63,691 nt of DNA from Natronomonas aquatica (GTDB lineage: Archaea > Halobacteriota > Halobacteria > Halobacteriales > Haloarculaceae), in assembly GCF_024449025.1 (NCBI RefSeq), contig NZ_JAHLKM010000016.1, positions 1 through 63,691 of the forward strand, in the 5' to 3' direction. Both the position numbers and the translations under genes were made by a program. Of the stretch, positions 7,201 to 14,259 are shown in pieces. The stretch's first letter is position 1; each line of letters starts with the position of its first letter. The notes beneath the pieces are model-generated. The model saw only the letters and a list, made by a program, of their open reading frames with translations. It searched no databases and was not told the DNA's origin.

Positions 7201-8802
7201 GGTCGTAAAGAGCCCCCGGAGGAAGGCGTGGATCCGGTCGTGGTCGGCTTTCCGGATGCAGTCGGGGACGGACGCACTCGCCGAATCGGGTTTCGCGTCG
7301 CCGAAGTTCGAGAGCCACCAGCGTTTGATCTCGTGGCTGTGGATGACCGCCTCGTAACAGCCGTCGGCCCAGGTGTGATCGACACCGATGTCGAAAAGCG
7401 ATCGCGAAAGCGAGTCGATGTGGTTGAGTACGTCGTCGCGGTTGACGTGGAACCGGATCCCGTCCTCGTGGACCGAGCCGTCGCCGATCCAGATACCGAG
7501 CAGTTCGGCGAGATCGAGGGTGAGCTCGTCCGGCTGTGTAACTTCCTTGACCGCAGTCCCGTTCGCTTCGAGGGACTGTGCAGCCCGATGTCCGCGGACG
7601 GTCGTCGCGTGTACGTCGAGTTCCTCGGCGATCTCCGTGTCCGTGTGGCCGATCTCGTACAGCCGTGTGAACTCGGCTTCGTCGAACGATCGACCGCTTT
7701 GACGACCGCCCCGTCCGTTCGGTGGAAGGTCGAGTTCGTCGGCACGGCGGCGCTGGATCGTCGAGGCCGAACTGTCGAGCTTCTCGGCGATCTCGTAATC
7801 GCTCAGCCCCTCGGCGTGTAGCTCCGCGATAGCTGTATTCGAGACTGTACGGGTGGCGCTCCACTGCGCCCCGATATCGACGCCGGAGAGCGATCCGGAG
7901 GCGTCCTCGTCCGGTATCCACCCCAGCCGTACGGAGAGTGTATGCCCTTGCTCGATATCGCCGATCTCCGTCCACTCGCCGTTTACCAGCAGTCGGTGGT
8001 TCGGCGTTCCGGTCAGTTCGATCCCGCCCTCGGTGACGACCCGTTTCGTCGGCGCGCCGTCGTAGGCGTGGATCTCCTCGACCGTCCGGGAGCGATACCC
8101 GTCGCCGTCGCGCTGGACGATATCGTCGCCCGGCTCGACGTCGGCGATCGAAACGAGTCCGCGTCCGTCGACCTGAACGTTCGATTCCGCTGTGAGACAC
8201 TGAAACACCTGTGCGGCTTCCTTGGCCGTCTGGTGGATGTCGTCGATGTCGTCATCGGGGCTGTCGACGAAACAGGCCGAAAGCTGCTGGAGTTCGTCGC
8301 CGGCGTTCATCAGCGTCGGGCTGTTCGGCATAAAGGAGAGCTGTTCCATCTGTTCTCGGAACGCCGTGGCAGTCTCCTCGACGTGTGTTTTGATCCCCTC
8401 GGGCAGCTCGGGGACGATCGTCTCGTAGGCGAACTTGTTGACGTTGTAGATCGAAAGCTCGGTTTCGGCGTCGGAATCGGCGGTGACGCCGGCCCCGAAG
8501 ACCTCGGCGGCGAGTTCGTCCCGTCGGGGGTGATCCGGCTTGAGCTGGTCGGGCGTGACGGTGATCTCTTCCCCTCGCTTCCCGGCCTCGAAGACGGCCT
8601 CGGCCAGTGCGACGTTCTTCCCGACGCGCTCGAAGAGGTCCTCCTGTTGTTCGATGAGTTCGCCGTCCGCGTCCTTCCGGAGGTACCGGGCCGGAAGGAT
8701 GTTGTGATAGGCGTTACCGGTGAGTCGCTCTTCTAAAGCGTCGCCGTCGGTCCGCTTGATGGGAAGTGTGAGTTCGTCCGCGGACAGGTCGGGTTTCGAC
8801 AT
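4216..8802 (-). CDS. nrdJ: Class II (adenosylcobalamin-dependent) ribonucleotide reductase NrdJ with two inteins; frameshifted near its 3' end
   Basis: The 1528-residue frame is the N-terminal two thirds of NrdJ, which makes dNTPs by a B12-generated thiyl radical. Extein landmarks: LQQLSACFVD (about 171-180, first redox Cys), GGGMGYAFWQLRPYGD (668-683), NP/CGEQPLEEYEACNLG around the catalytic Cys 1249. Intein 1 is residues 202-666 and intein 2 is 899-1248. Removal leaves about 713 residues of extein. The frame goes wrong after AQEQMAE and stops at 4216; the true tail is in 3194-4246. No other reductase gene is visible here. The start ATG 8802 precedes a normal family N-terminus. Confidence 0.9.
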   Translation of the reverse strand: MSKPDLSADELTLPIKRTDGDALEERLTGNAYHNILPARYLRKDADGELIEQQEDLFERVGKNVALAEAVFEAGKRGEEITVTPDQLKPDHPRRDELAAEVFGAGVTADSDAETELSIYNVNKFAYETIVPELPEGIKTHVEETATAFREQMEQLSFMPNSPTLMNAGDELQQLSACFVDSPDDDIDDIHQTAKEAAQVFQCLTAESNVQVDGRGLVSIADVEPGDDIVQRDGDGYRSRTVEEIHAYDGAPTKRVVTEGGIELTGTPNHRLLVNGEWTEIGDIEQGHTLSVRLGWIPDEDASGSLSGVDIGAQWSATRTVSNTAIAELHAEGLSDYEIAEKLDSSASTIQRRRADELDLPPNGRGGRQSGRSFDEAEFTRLYEIGHTDTEIAEELDVHATTVRGHRAAQSLEANGTAVKEVTQPDELTLDLAELLGIWIGDGSVHEDGIRFHVNRDDVLNHIDSLSRSLFDIGVDHTWADGCYEAVIHSHEIKRWWLSNFGDAKPDSASASVPDCIRKADHDRIHAFLRGLFTTDGTLGKEKYPRFYSASERLADETLQLLLGVGVPATKWEWDDDDREYFTVAPTDELGLSRFADRVGFVDTRSETMTESLVTSETGSTTAGTVESETTWTQEVVAVEDAGNETVYDVTVEGNHEYVANSVVSHNSGGGMGYAFWQLRPYGDAVGSTGGIASGPITFMRTYDQMCETIAQGGARRGAQMGVMRVSHPDVIQFIHAKNKDVSLAETLRLNDPDDFTHNSFQEALDEARELIDDEGRVPEHLRNAVEGHLSNFNISVGVTDGFMKAVKAGEEFTFTNPRTGEPHVATPETKELYDMFGLGEHVEVGEVLSVPAETLWEHILEGAHENGEPGVIYLERVNKEHSFDVEEHPDHRILATNPSLAAGTKVLTDQGVLDIEELEGRRVEVPTASGEWAEAVCHRSGDDETLYEVELENGKTYLATEEHKWPVHRDGTYERTKTTDLERGQHLPIKHRKSLRYGSVGDHDEGFLVGWLYGDGSVTHRKDGRTQYGLIFSEEDTGAGVMDRVLDTLEDITGVRYEPTERQRDGEPWYEVHASHAALRGKMDEYGVEKKRAGLPDSLWSDASESFRKGFIDGLFSADGFIDEDEHRIVLVSSKEQLIKDVSDLLGFYGLKTSLRNSQTEKWNDSYERWDLKLSRTQAHRFRQTFDLTHESKAASLADIKTPDRGNTRSDNAIVESVTPAEESGPVWDLRVGEETHTFALSHAFTGNCGEQPLEEYEACNLGHINLSTLADLDAPDWRVWYDNHGGEYADLEAAVDAFLEDAIDIEEFDRRIELGTRFLENVVTMSDFPVPKIEEKVREMRKIGLGVMGLAQLYIQLGIKYGSEEGNEVARQLMRHINHGSKWASHELAEERGVFDEFEKSKYADPTEYREWFEKQTGLDADEWEDGFEMRNHNTTTIAPTGTTSMVGNTTGGCEPIYNVAYYKNVSDDVQGDEMLVEFDDYFLRVLEENDLDVEAVKREAQEQMAETGSTGSTASRRCPMPSASCS
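5059..6108 (-). other. Intein 2 of NrdJ (350 aa) inserted just before the catalytic cysteine
   Basis: The insertion splits ILATNP/CGEQP, so the +1 residue is the catalytic Cys1249. The intein begins with Ser899 (SLAAGTKVLTDQG) and ends FTGN. Ser as first nucleophile is allowed; the penultimate residue is Gly, not the usual His. Block B is ATEEHKWPV. Two DOD motifs are visible: FLVGWLYGDG (1007-1016) and FIDGLFSADG (1111-1120). Its DNA is clearly richer in A/T than the flanking exteins, suggesting recent acquisition from another source. Confidence 0.9.
6805..8199 (-). other. Intein 1 of NrdJ (465 aa) with LAGLIDADG endonuclease and two internal helix-turn-helix repeats
   Basis: Boundaries are set by the extein: AQVFQ before and SGGGMG after. 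The intein begins with Cys202 (CLTAESNVQVDG, block A) and ends VVSHN with penultimate His, followed by Ser+1, so all splicing residues are present. Block B is TGTPNHRLLV. Two DOD motifs are visible: LLGIWIGDG (434-442) and FLRGLFTTDG (527-536). Between the splicing half and the endonuclease sit two similar helix-turn-helix units, LSDYEIAEKLDSSASTIQRR and HTDTEIAEELDVHATTVRGH, which probably add DNA contacts for homing. Confidence 0.9.
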
Positions 8803-8938
8803 TACTCATCCCTCCGTATCGGTACCTGGTGTTTCCGCTCGGTGCTCCCCTGGGCGGGACGCTCTGTGTGGATCATTTGTAACGAGGTCGGGTACTGCTG
8901 GCTGCCGGATAACCCTTGGCATCGGGGAATGTGTTGGC

Positions 8939-8977
8939 GATGCTATACGATTCCGGGGGGCACGAGATGCTATACGA
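8939..8977. promoter_or_regulatory. Pair of 12-bp direct repeats (GATGCTATACGA), 27 bp apart, upstream of nrdJ
   Basis: GATGCTATACGA occurs at 8939-8950 and again, identically, at 8966-8977. The pair lies 137-175 nt upstream of the nrdJ start on the other strand. Identical 12-mers at this spacing in an intergenic region suggest a protein-binding site, possibly for nrdJ control. It is not similar to the bacterial NrdR box. No regulator is identifiable. Confidence 0.35.
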
Positions 8978-9226
8978 CTTTCCATGGTATGTGTGCCCCA
9001 CGCGTACGACGATAACGAAGTAACGGGAACTATATAATGGTACTCAGTCCGTAGTGAAAGTGAAACTCGAGTCCGAAAAACTGGTTGACAGAAGCGTTGT
9101 TCCCACTGGAAATCATCGGGTGTTAACTGGATCTGACCGGTCGGTCGACGGGACGCCGAACGAGCGGAGGACCCGCCGGAGAACGTTTCACATCCGTTTC
9201 AGGAACTCGTGGCTACCGGCGTGACG

Positions 9227-9246
9227 CTCAAAAAATAAAACAAAAC
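9227..9246 (-). terminator. T-rich terminator of the trp operon
   Basis: Read on the minus strand this is a run GTTTTGTTTTATTTTTTGAG, 88 nt after the trpG stop. Archaeal transcription commonly ends at such U-tracts without a hairpin. It is the first T-rich tract after the operon. Confidence 0.55.
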
Positions 9247-9333
9247 TGACATTATCTGGATGCCGGTGCTTCCGGACGGTGGATCGCCGCTTACGGGCCT
9301 GCTCGATCGCCGGCTTGATCGGCTGAATCCGTC

Positions 9334-9918
9334 TCAGACGGCGTCCAGGAAGTTCTCGATGACGTCGTGTCCGACGCCCGTCAGTACGGATTCGGGGTGA
9401 AACTGGACGCACTCGATCGGGTACTCGCGGTGTCGGATCCCCATCACCAGTTCCTCGCCGTCGTGGTCGGTCGTCGCAGTCACGTCGAAACACGACGGGA
9501 TCTCGAGGGCGACGAGGGAGTGATACCGACCGCCCTGAAACCCCTGTTCGAGCCCCCGGTAGACGCCTTTCCCGTCGTGGGAGACGGGGAACGCCTTGCC
9601 GTGGATCGGTTCGGGCGCGCGATCGACCGTCCCGCCGTACTCGTAGGCGGCCGCCTCGAGACCGAGACAGACCCCGAGCGTCGGCACGTCGGGGCTGATC
9701 TCCCGGAGAACGTCCATCGTCACGCCGACGTCGCGGTCGTTCCCTGGGTGGCCGGGCCCCGGCGAGATGACGATCGCATCCGGAGCCGCGTCGCGAACCT
9801 CCCCGAGTGAGGCGGTATTCCGGAGAACGGTCGTTTCGGTCCCCCCGTGTTGGCTGACGTATTCGACGAGATTGTAGGTGAACGAATCGAAGTTATCGAC
9901 GAACAGGACGTGCGTCAT
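9334..9918 (-). CDS. trpG: Anthranilate synthase component II (glutamine amidotransferase), TrpG
   Basis: 194 residues of a class I glutamine amidotransferase, which supplies ammonia to TrpE for anthranilate synthesis from chorismate. It shows the N-terminal VDNFDSFTYNL, the catalytic nucleophile in LGVCLGLEAA (Cys84) and the His-x-Glu pair in QFHPES (His174, Glu176). The ATG at 9918 overlaps the trpE stop by 4 nt (ATGA), so translation is probably coupled. It is the last gene of trpD-trpF-trpE-trpG. The same frame stays open far upstream, but that part is antisense noise within trpE. Confidence 0.95.
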   Translation of the reverse strand: MTHVLFVDNFDSFTYNLVEYVSQHGGTETTVLRNTASLGEVRDAAPDAIVISPGPGHPGNDRDVGVTMDVLREISPDVPTLGVCLGLEAAAYEYGGTVDRAPEPIHGKAFPVSHDGKGVYRGLEQGFQGGRYHSLVALEIPSCFDVTATTDHDGEELVMGIRHREYPIECVQFHPESVLTGVGHDVIENFLDAV

Positions 9919-11549
9919 CGTCGCGCTTCCTCCGATCCCCGACCGGGGCCGGTTTCGGGTCCGGTCCTCCCCCGTTCGGCTCCGCTTTCGCCTTCGATCT
10001 CTTCGAGGGCGGTGAGGACGCCGTCCATCTTCTTTTCCGTCTCGTCGTACTCGCGTTCCGGATCCGAGTCGGCGACGATGCCGGCGCCGGCCTGGACCGT
10101 CACCCGATCGGTCCCGTCGACGCCCGCGCCGCGTTCGACCGTCGCGGTCCGGATGACGATGGCGAAATCGGCGTCCCCGGTCCACGAGTAATACCCGACC
10201 CCGCCGCCGTAGACGCCACGTGGTCGCCGTTCGAGGTCGTCGATGATCTCCATCGCCCGGATCTTCGGCGCGCCCGACAGCGTCCCGGCCGGGAACGCCG
10301 CCCGCGTCGCGTCGAAGGCGTCCCGATCGGTGGCGAGTTCCCCGGTCACGGTCGATTCGATGTGCTGGACGTGGCTGTACTTGAGGACGTTCATGAATTC
10401 TTCGACACGGACGCTGCCGGCCTCGCCCACCCGGCGGACGTCGTTTCTCGCCAGGTCGACCAACATGGTGTGTTCGGCCCGCTCTTTGTCGTCCGCGAGC
10501 ATCTCGCCGGCCAGCCGTCGGTCCTCGACGGGGCTGTTCCCCCGGTCGCAGGTGCCGGCGATCGGGTTGCTCATCACCTCCCGGCCGCGCACGGAGACGA
10601 GCGTCTCCGGTGAGGCACCGACCACGACCAGATCGTCGTAATCGAGGACGTACATGTACGGCGAAGGGTTGACTCGACGCAGCGCCGCGTACAGGCCGAG
10701 CGGATCCACGTCGCCGTCGAGTTCGCGCGTCCGCGAGATGACTCCCTGGTAGATATCGCCGTCGAGGACGTGCTCTTTGGCCTGCCTGACGGCGTCCTCG
10801 TACGCCGATTGGCCCCCGGCGCGTTCCGCCCGCCGCCGGAAGCCACCCGTCCGAAGCGGTTCGGCGTCGGCGAGGCGCGACTCGACGCGCTCGATTTCGG
10901 CCTCGATCCCGTCGTATATCGCTCCGGGATCGTCCTCGGTCCGGACGAGGGGCGTGAACACCAAAGAGACGGTTCCGGCGGCGTCGTCGAAGACGAGCGT
11001 CTTCGTCGTCAATACGAACTGCGCGTTCGGAAACCGCGAGTCCGGTCGCTCCAAGCCGACCTCCTCGAGCCACAGGTCGTACACCGCGTCGTAGGCCAGA
11101 AAACCGACGAGCCCGCCCTGTAACTGCTGGCGGTCGGTCTCGGGGAAGTTCCGAAGCGGGACGTCCGGCAGCGCCTGCCGGAGCGTCGCGACCGTGTCCC
11201 CGCCGTTCGGTTCGAAGAACCCCTCGTATCGGTCGTCGTCGATATCGACCGTCGCCGCCGCGTCGCCGTCGACCGTCACGACGGCGGCCGGATCGTAGCC
11301 GACGAAGGAGTACCGGGCGTGTCGGTCCGCGTCGCTGCCGGCCCTGAACGCGCCGTCCGGGTCACTGGAGGGGACCTTGCCGGCACTCTCGAGCAGGAAG
11401 GTGTGGTCGGCTCGTTCGCCGTCGGCCGTTCGACCAGTCAGGGCGGCGTAGGCCTCCAGCGGTTCCGTATCGACGTCGAGTTCCGAGACGGCGCGGATCA
11501 CGGCCGGCCGTTCCTCGGCGAACTCGACGAACGACGACCGAGAGATCAC
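9915..11549 (-). CDS. trpE: Anthranilate synthase component I, TrpE
   Basis: 544 residues of the chorismate-binding family. The C-terminal half has the catalytic signature AGTLSGAPKIRAMEII and earlier SNPIAGTCDRG, both typical of anthranilate synthase large subunits. It uses chorismate and ammonia from TrpG. The N-terminus, SRSSFVEFAEERPAVIRAVS, is the usual haloarchaeal start. It overlaps trpF upstream and trpG downstream by 4 nt each, so all four genes form one tight transcription unit. Confidence 0.95.
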   Translation of the reverse strand: MISRSSFVEFAEERPAVIRAVSELDVDTEPLEAYAALTGRTADGERADHTFLLESAGKVPSSDPDGAFRAGSDADRHARYSFVGYDPAAVVTVDGDAAATVDIDDDRYEGFFEPNGGDTVATLRQALPDVPLRNFPETDRQQLQGGLVGFLAYDAVYDLWLEEVGLERPDSRFPNAQFVLTTKTLVFDDAAGTVSLVFTPLVRTEDDPGAIYDGIEAEIERVESRLADAEPLRTGGFRRRAERAGGQSAYEDAVRQAKEHVLDGDIYQGVISRTRELDGDVDPLGLYAALRRVNPSPYMYVLDYDDLVVVGASPETLVSVRGREVMSNPIAGTCDRGNSPVEDRRLAGEMLADDKERAEHTMLVDLARNDVRRVGEAGSVRVEEFMNVLKYSHVQHIESTVTGELATDRDAFDATRAAFPAGTLSGAPKIRAMEIIDDLERRPRGVYGGGVGYYSWTGDADFAIVIRTATVERGAGVDGTDRVTVQAGAGIVADSDPEREYDETEKKMDGVLTALEEIEGESGAERGRTGPETGPGRGSEEARR

Positions 11550-12190
11550 GGCGGATCACCCGCGACGGCACCCGCGAGCGCCCGATCGACGAACGCTTCG
11601 ACCGCGTCCGGATCCTTGCGTCCCGGGCGTGATTCGACGCCGCTGGCGACGTCGACGCCGAACGGTCGGACGGTCTCGACTGCCTCGGCGACGTTCTCCG
11701 GCGTGAGGCCGCCTGCAAGCACCACGGGCGTCGATAGTTTCTCGACCAGTTCGCCCGTCCGGACCCAATCGTGGGTCGTCCCCGTTCCACCCGCGCCGTC
11801 CTCGTCCAGCGAATCGACCAACAGTGCATCGGCGACAGTCTCGTATATCCCGGCTTCCTCCGGGGAGACCGCCTTGATCACGTCCCCGCCGACGTTCGCC
11901 GAGAGGTAGGCCAGATCGCCGGGCGTCGATTTCCCATGAATCTGGACGACGTCGGGCTGGATCCGGGCGGCCAACTCGACGGTGGTCTCAGGGGCGCCGG
12001 GCATCGTCACGAGGACCGTCGTGACGAACGGCGGCGTCGCTCTGGCGAGTTCGACCGCGAGGTCGGGATCGATCTCTCGGGGGGTCCCGACGTCGACGTC
12101 GACGATGAGTCCGATCGCGTCGACGCCGGCCTCGACGACCAACTCGAGGTCTTCCCGGGAGGTGATCCCACAGACCTTCACCCGGGTCAT
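11546..12190 (-). CDS. trpF: Phosphoribosylanthranilate isomerase, TrpF
   Basis: 214 residues with the TIM-barrel signature RVKVCGITSREDLE at the N-terminus (catalytic Cys7) and the phosphate-binding end VVLAGGLTPENV and GVDVASGVE. It isomerises phosphoribosylanthranilate in tryptophan synthesis. The length is normal. It overlaps the trpD stop by 4 nt and runs into trpE with a 4-nt overlap. Confidence 0.95.
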   Translation of the reverse strand: MTRVKVCGITSREDLELVVEAGVDAIGLIVDVDVGTPREIDPDLAVELARATPPFVTTVLVTMPGAPETTVELAARIQPDVVQIHGKSTPGDLAYLSANVGGDVIKAVSPEEAGIYETVADALLVDSLDEDGAGGTGTTHDWVRTGELVEKLSTPVVLAGGLTPENVAEAVETVRPFGVDVASGVESRPGRKDPDAVEAFVDRALAGAVAGDPP

Positions 12191-13197
12191 GGCTCGAACT
12201 CGCGGAGCGACTCCAGTTGTGCCGCCGCTTTTCCCGTCTCGATCGATTCGCGGGCGGCGTCGACGCCGGCCTCGAGGGAGTCGACGGTCCCGGCGGCGTA
12301 GATCGCGGCGCCGGCGTTGGCGAGGACGATCGCCCGCTTTGCGCCCCTGATCGATCCGTCCAGGATCCCGCGCATGTCGGCGGCGTTTTCGGTCGGCGTC
12401 CCGCCGGCGACGTCGACGAGGTCGTACCGATCGAGGCCGAGGTCTTCGGGCGAGAGCGTGTACGTCTCGACACTCTCACCGTCGACTTCCGCGACGGCCG
12501 ACTCGCCGTGGACGCCGATCTCGTCTAGCCCGTCGCCGTGGACGACGAGGGCGCGTTCGACTTCCATTCGTGCCAGCGCGTTTGCCAGGACGGGAACTAG
12601 ATCGGGGTCGTAGACGCCGACGACCTGTGCGTCCGCCCCCGCAGGGTTCGTCAGCGGCCCGAGCACGTTGAATATCGTCCGCATCCCGAGTTCCTTCCGC
12701 GGGCCGATGACCGCCTTCATCGCCGGGTGGAAGACTGGAGCGAGCATAAACCCCATCCCGGTGGACTCGACACAGCGCTCGACGGCCGGCGGTTCGGCGT
12801 CGATCGTCACGCCGAGTTCCTCGAGGACGTCGGCGCTCCCGGACGACGACGATACCGAGTAGTTGCCGTGTTTCGCCACCGGCACGTCGGCCCCGGCGAC
12901 GACGAAAGCGCTCGTCGTCGAGACGTTGATCGTGTCGTGGCCGTCGCCGCCGGTCCCGCAGGTATCCACCAGCGGCTCTTCGTCTGGATCGATCCGCCGG
13001 GCGGCGTCGCGCATCCCCTGTGCGAAGCCGGCGATCTCGGCCTCCGTCTCCCCTTTCGCGCGGAGCCCCGCGAGGAGCGCGCCGATCTGTGCCTCCGTCG
13101 CCTCCTCGAAGACGAGCGAGGCCGCCTCGCGGGCCGCATCCCGAGGGAGATCCTCGCCGTCCGTCGCCTGCCGAATGTACTCTTTTATAGTGGCCAT
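12187..13197 (-). CDS. trpD: Anthranilate phosphoribosyltransferase, TrpD
   Basis: 336 residues, first gene of the trp operon. It shows the PRPP/anthranilate site DTCGTGGDG (78-86), NVSTTSAFV and KHGNYSVSSSSGSADVLEELG, all conserved in TrpD. It joins anthranilate to PRPP. The ATG at 13197 lies about 20 nt after a TATA box and a palindrome that are predicted to control the operon. The later genes trpC, trpA and trpB are not in the window; in many haloarchaea they form a separate operon. Confidence 0.95.
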   Translation of the reverse strand: MATIKEYIRQATDGEDLPRDAAREAASLVFEEATEAQIGALLAGLRAKGETEAEIAGFAQGMRDAARRIDPDEEPLVDTCGTGGDGHDTINVSTTSAFVVAGADVPVAKHGNYSVSSSSGSADVLEELGVTIDAEPPAVERCVESTGMGFMLAPVFHPAMKAVIGPRKELGMRTIFNVLGPLTNPAGADAQVVGVYDPDLVPVLANALARMEVERALVVHGDGLDEIGVHGESAVAEVDGESVETYTLSPEDLGLDRYDLVDVAGGTPTENAADMRGILDGSIRGAKRAIVLANAGAAIYAAGTVDSLEAGVDAARESIETGKAAAQLESLREFEP

Positions 13198-13217
13198 TAA
13201 TGATCAGTTATGTGTTG

Positions 13218-13247
13218 TGATGTACAAATAAGTACATCAATATAAGG
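13218..13247 (-). promoter_or_regulatory. trp operon promoter with palindromic operator
   Basis: TGATGTAC (13218-13225) and GTACATCA (13232-13239) form a perfect 8-bp inverted repeat around AAATAA. On the minus strand the TATA-like CTTATATT lies just upstream (13240-13247). The palindrome therefore falls between TATA and the expected start of transcription near 13216, the classic position for an archaeal repressor. The half sites contain GTACA, resembling the TGTACA box of the methanogen regulator TrpY (inference). Confidence 0.6.
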
Positions 13248-13380
13248 CTATCGCTGGCTGTCAGGTCGACGGGTAGGATGGCGGCGGTCGTTCCCTCCGG
13301 TTCGGCGTCCCGGCGGGAGCGATTCCGAAAGGTTCAATTATATCACCGGGTTACCGACGAGTGCAGGCAAACGCCAGCAC

Positions 13381-13455
13381 GGGTTCGTGGTCTAGGCTGG
13401 TTATGACACCTCCTTGACATGGAGGAGGCCGGCAGTTCAAATCTGCCCGAACCCA
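13381..13455 (+). tRNA. trnV: tRNA-Val (GAC)
   Basis: Acceptor GGGTTCG (13381-13387) pairs with CGAACCC (13448-13454); the discriminator is A13455. The anticodon stem CCTCC/GGAGG holds loop TTGACAT with anticodon GAC at 13416-13418. The T arm CGGCAGTTCAAATCTGCCC is regular. CCA is not encoded. A TATA-like AATTATAT lies near 13336-13344, and a T-run at 13485-13491 may end the transcript. Confidence 0.95.
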
Positions 13456-13491
13456 TCAAAAATTTTACATTTCTTTCCGGGGTATTTTTTG

Positions 13492-14145
13492 TTATCTATA
13501 TCGGTATCGGAGCTTTTCGAGTTCCGTCTCTGGAGATTCGTTCCTTGGATTGACGGTCTGTCCACCCGCATCAGGATGGTGGGTCCAACAGACGGAAACT
13601 AGATTTTTGAGTGCATGCGCTTCACGAGGGGGTCGACCACACTCGATGAACCGTCGAACGGGAACGAAGTGATGAACATCCAATCCATGACCGAATTGTT
13701 CTCTATGTCTGTCATCACTGATACCACAGACAACACACCGGTACCCATCCCGTCGAAGTGCTAACTGCCGTTGTCTATGCCAGATCCCTCGATACAGTTC
13801 GTCGATGTCTGCTGTAACCCGATTATCTTCTCCCCAACACGCCATCGAACAGTACGTCGTATCCAACGACTGTCGGCGCTCGAACGTCTCTTCGCAGTTC
13901 GGACAGGTGATCGTTACTTGTCGCTTGTCGGGATCTTTGGCGCACTCGTTCGAACAAAACTGCCCGTCCCGAACGGAGGGGTAGGTACGCACTGACCGCA
14001 CTATCGGCGTGCGATCGAGTGTGTATCGACTGCCGATCGTGACTGCGCTACCGGGCTTCGAGGAGCGTCGCGTACCTGGTCGGATTTCTATATTCGGCCG
14101 ACCAGCCGTCGACACGTTCCGTGGGGTGTATGCCGGAAACGACAC
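13492..14145 (-). CDS. HNH endonuclease family protein with zinc knuckles
   Basis: 217 residues. Paired cysteines occur in FCSNEC, CPNC and YCSMAC (about 65-110), followed by an HNH nuclease core: RDGYRCVVCG, then HGLDVHHFVPVR and LVSVCWTHH. Such proteins are common lone nucleases of mobile origin in haloarchaea; the target is unknown. The first 60 residues match nothing I recognise and the true start may be internal. The gene is AT-richer than its surroundings and sits just after tRNA-Val, a common integration site. No integrase is visible. Confidence 0.75.
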   Translation of the reverse strand: MSFPAYTPRNVSTAGRPNIEIRPGTRRSSKPGSAVTIGSRYTLDRTPIVRSVRTYPSVRDGQFCSNECAKDPDKRQVTITCPNCEETFERRQSLDTTYCSMACWGEDNRVTADIDELYRGIWHRQRQLALRRDGYRCVVCGISDDRHREQFGHGLDVHHFVPVRRFIECGRPPREAHALKNLVSVCWTHHPDAGGQTVNPRNESPETELEKLRYRYR

Positions 14146-14259
14146 ACGGGCAAAACGAAAAAACGAATGATGTACTTTTTACTCAGCTATGCAATATTCA
14201 AACAAACGTAGTCGTAAACTATACCAAAATATATATCGAAAGCCACTAATAATGGGAGT

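Larger units (their letters stand above)
8803..9333. other. 531-nt intergenic region upstream of nrdJ and downstream of trpG
   Basis: No convincing gene is present; the 105-residue frame at 8720-9037 is antisense to nrdJ and lacks coding character. It holds a 12-bp direct repeat (8939-8977), AT-rich sequence with TATA-like tatataatgg near 9032-9041, a short stretch at 9098-9121 resembling 481-504, and a T-rich terminator at 9227-9246 (minus strand). Confidence 0.5.

Noticed and set aside
8803-9060. Cobalamin riboswitch before nrdJ
   Set aside because: No B12-box-like sequence is seen, and such riboswitches are not known from haloarchaea.
9919-11073. Long open frame upstream of and in frame with trpG (579 aa in all)
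   Set aside because: It is antisense-like Arg-rich noise in another frame of trpE; family similarity starts only at the trpG ATG 9918.
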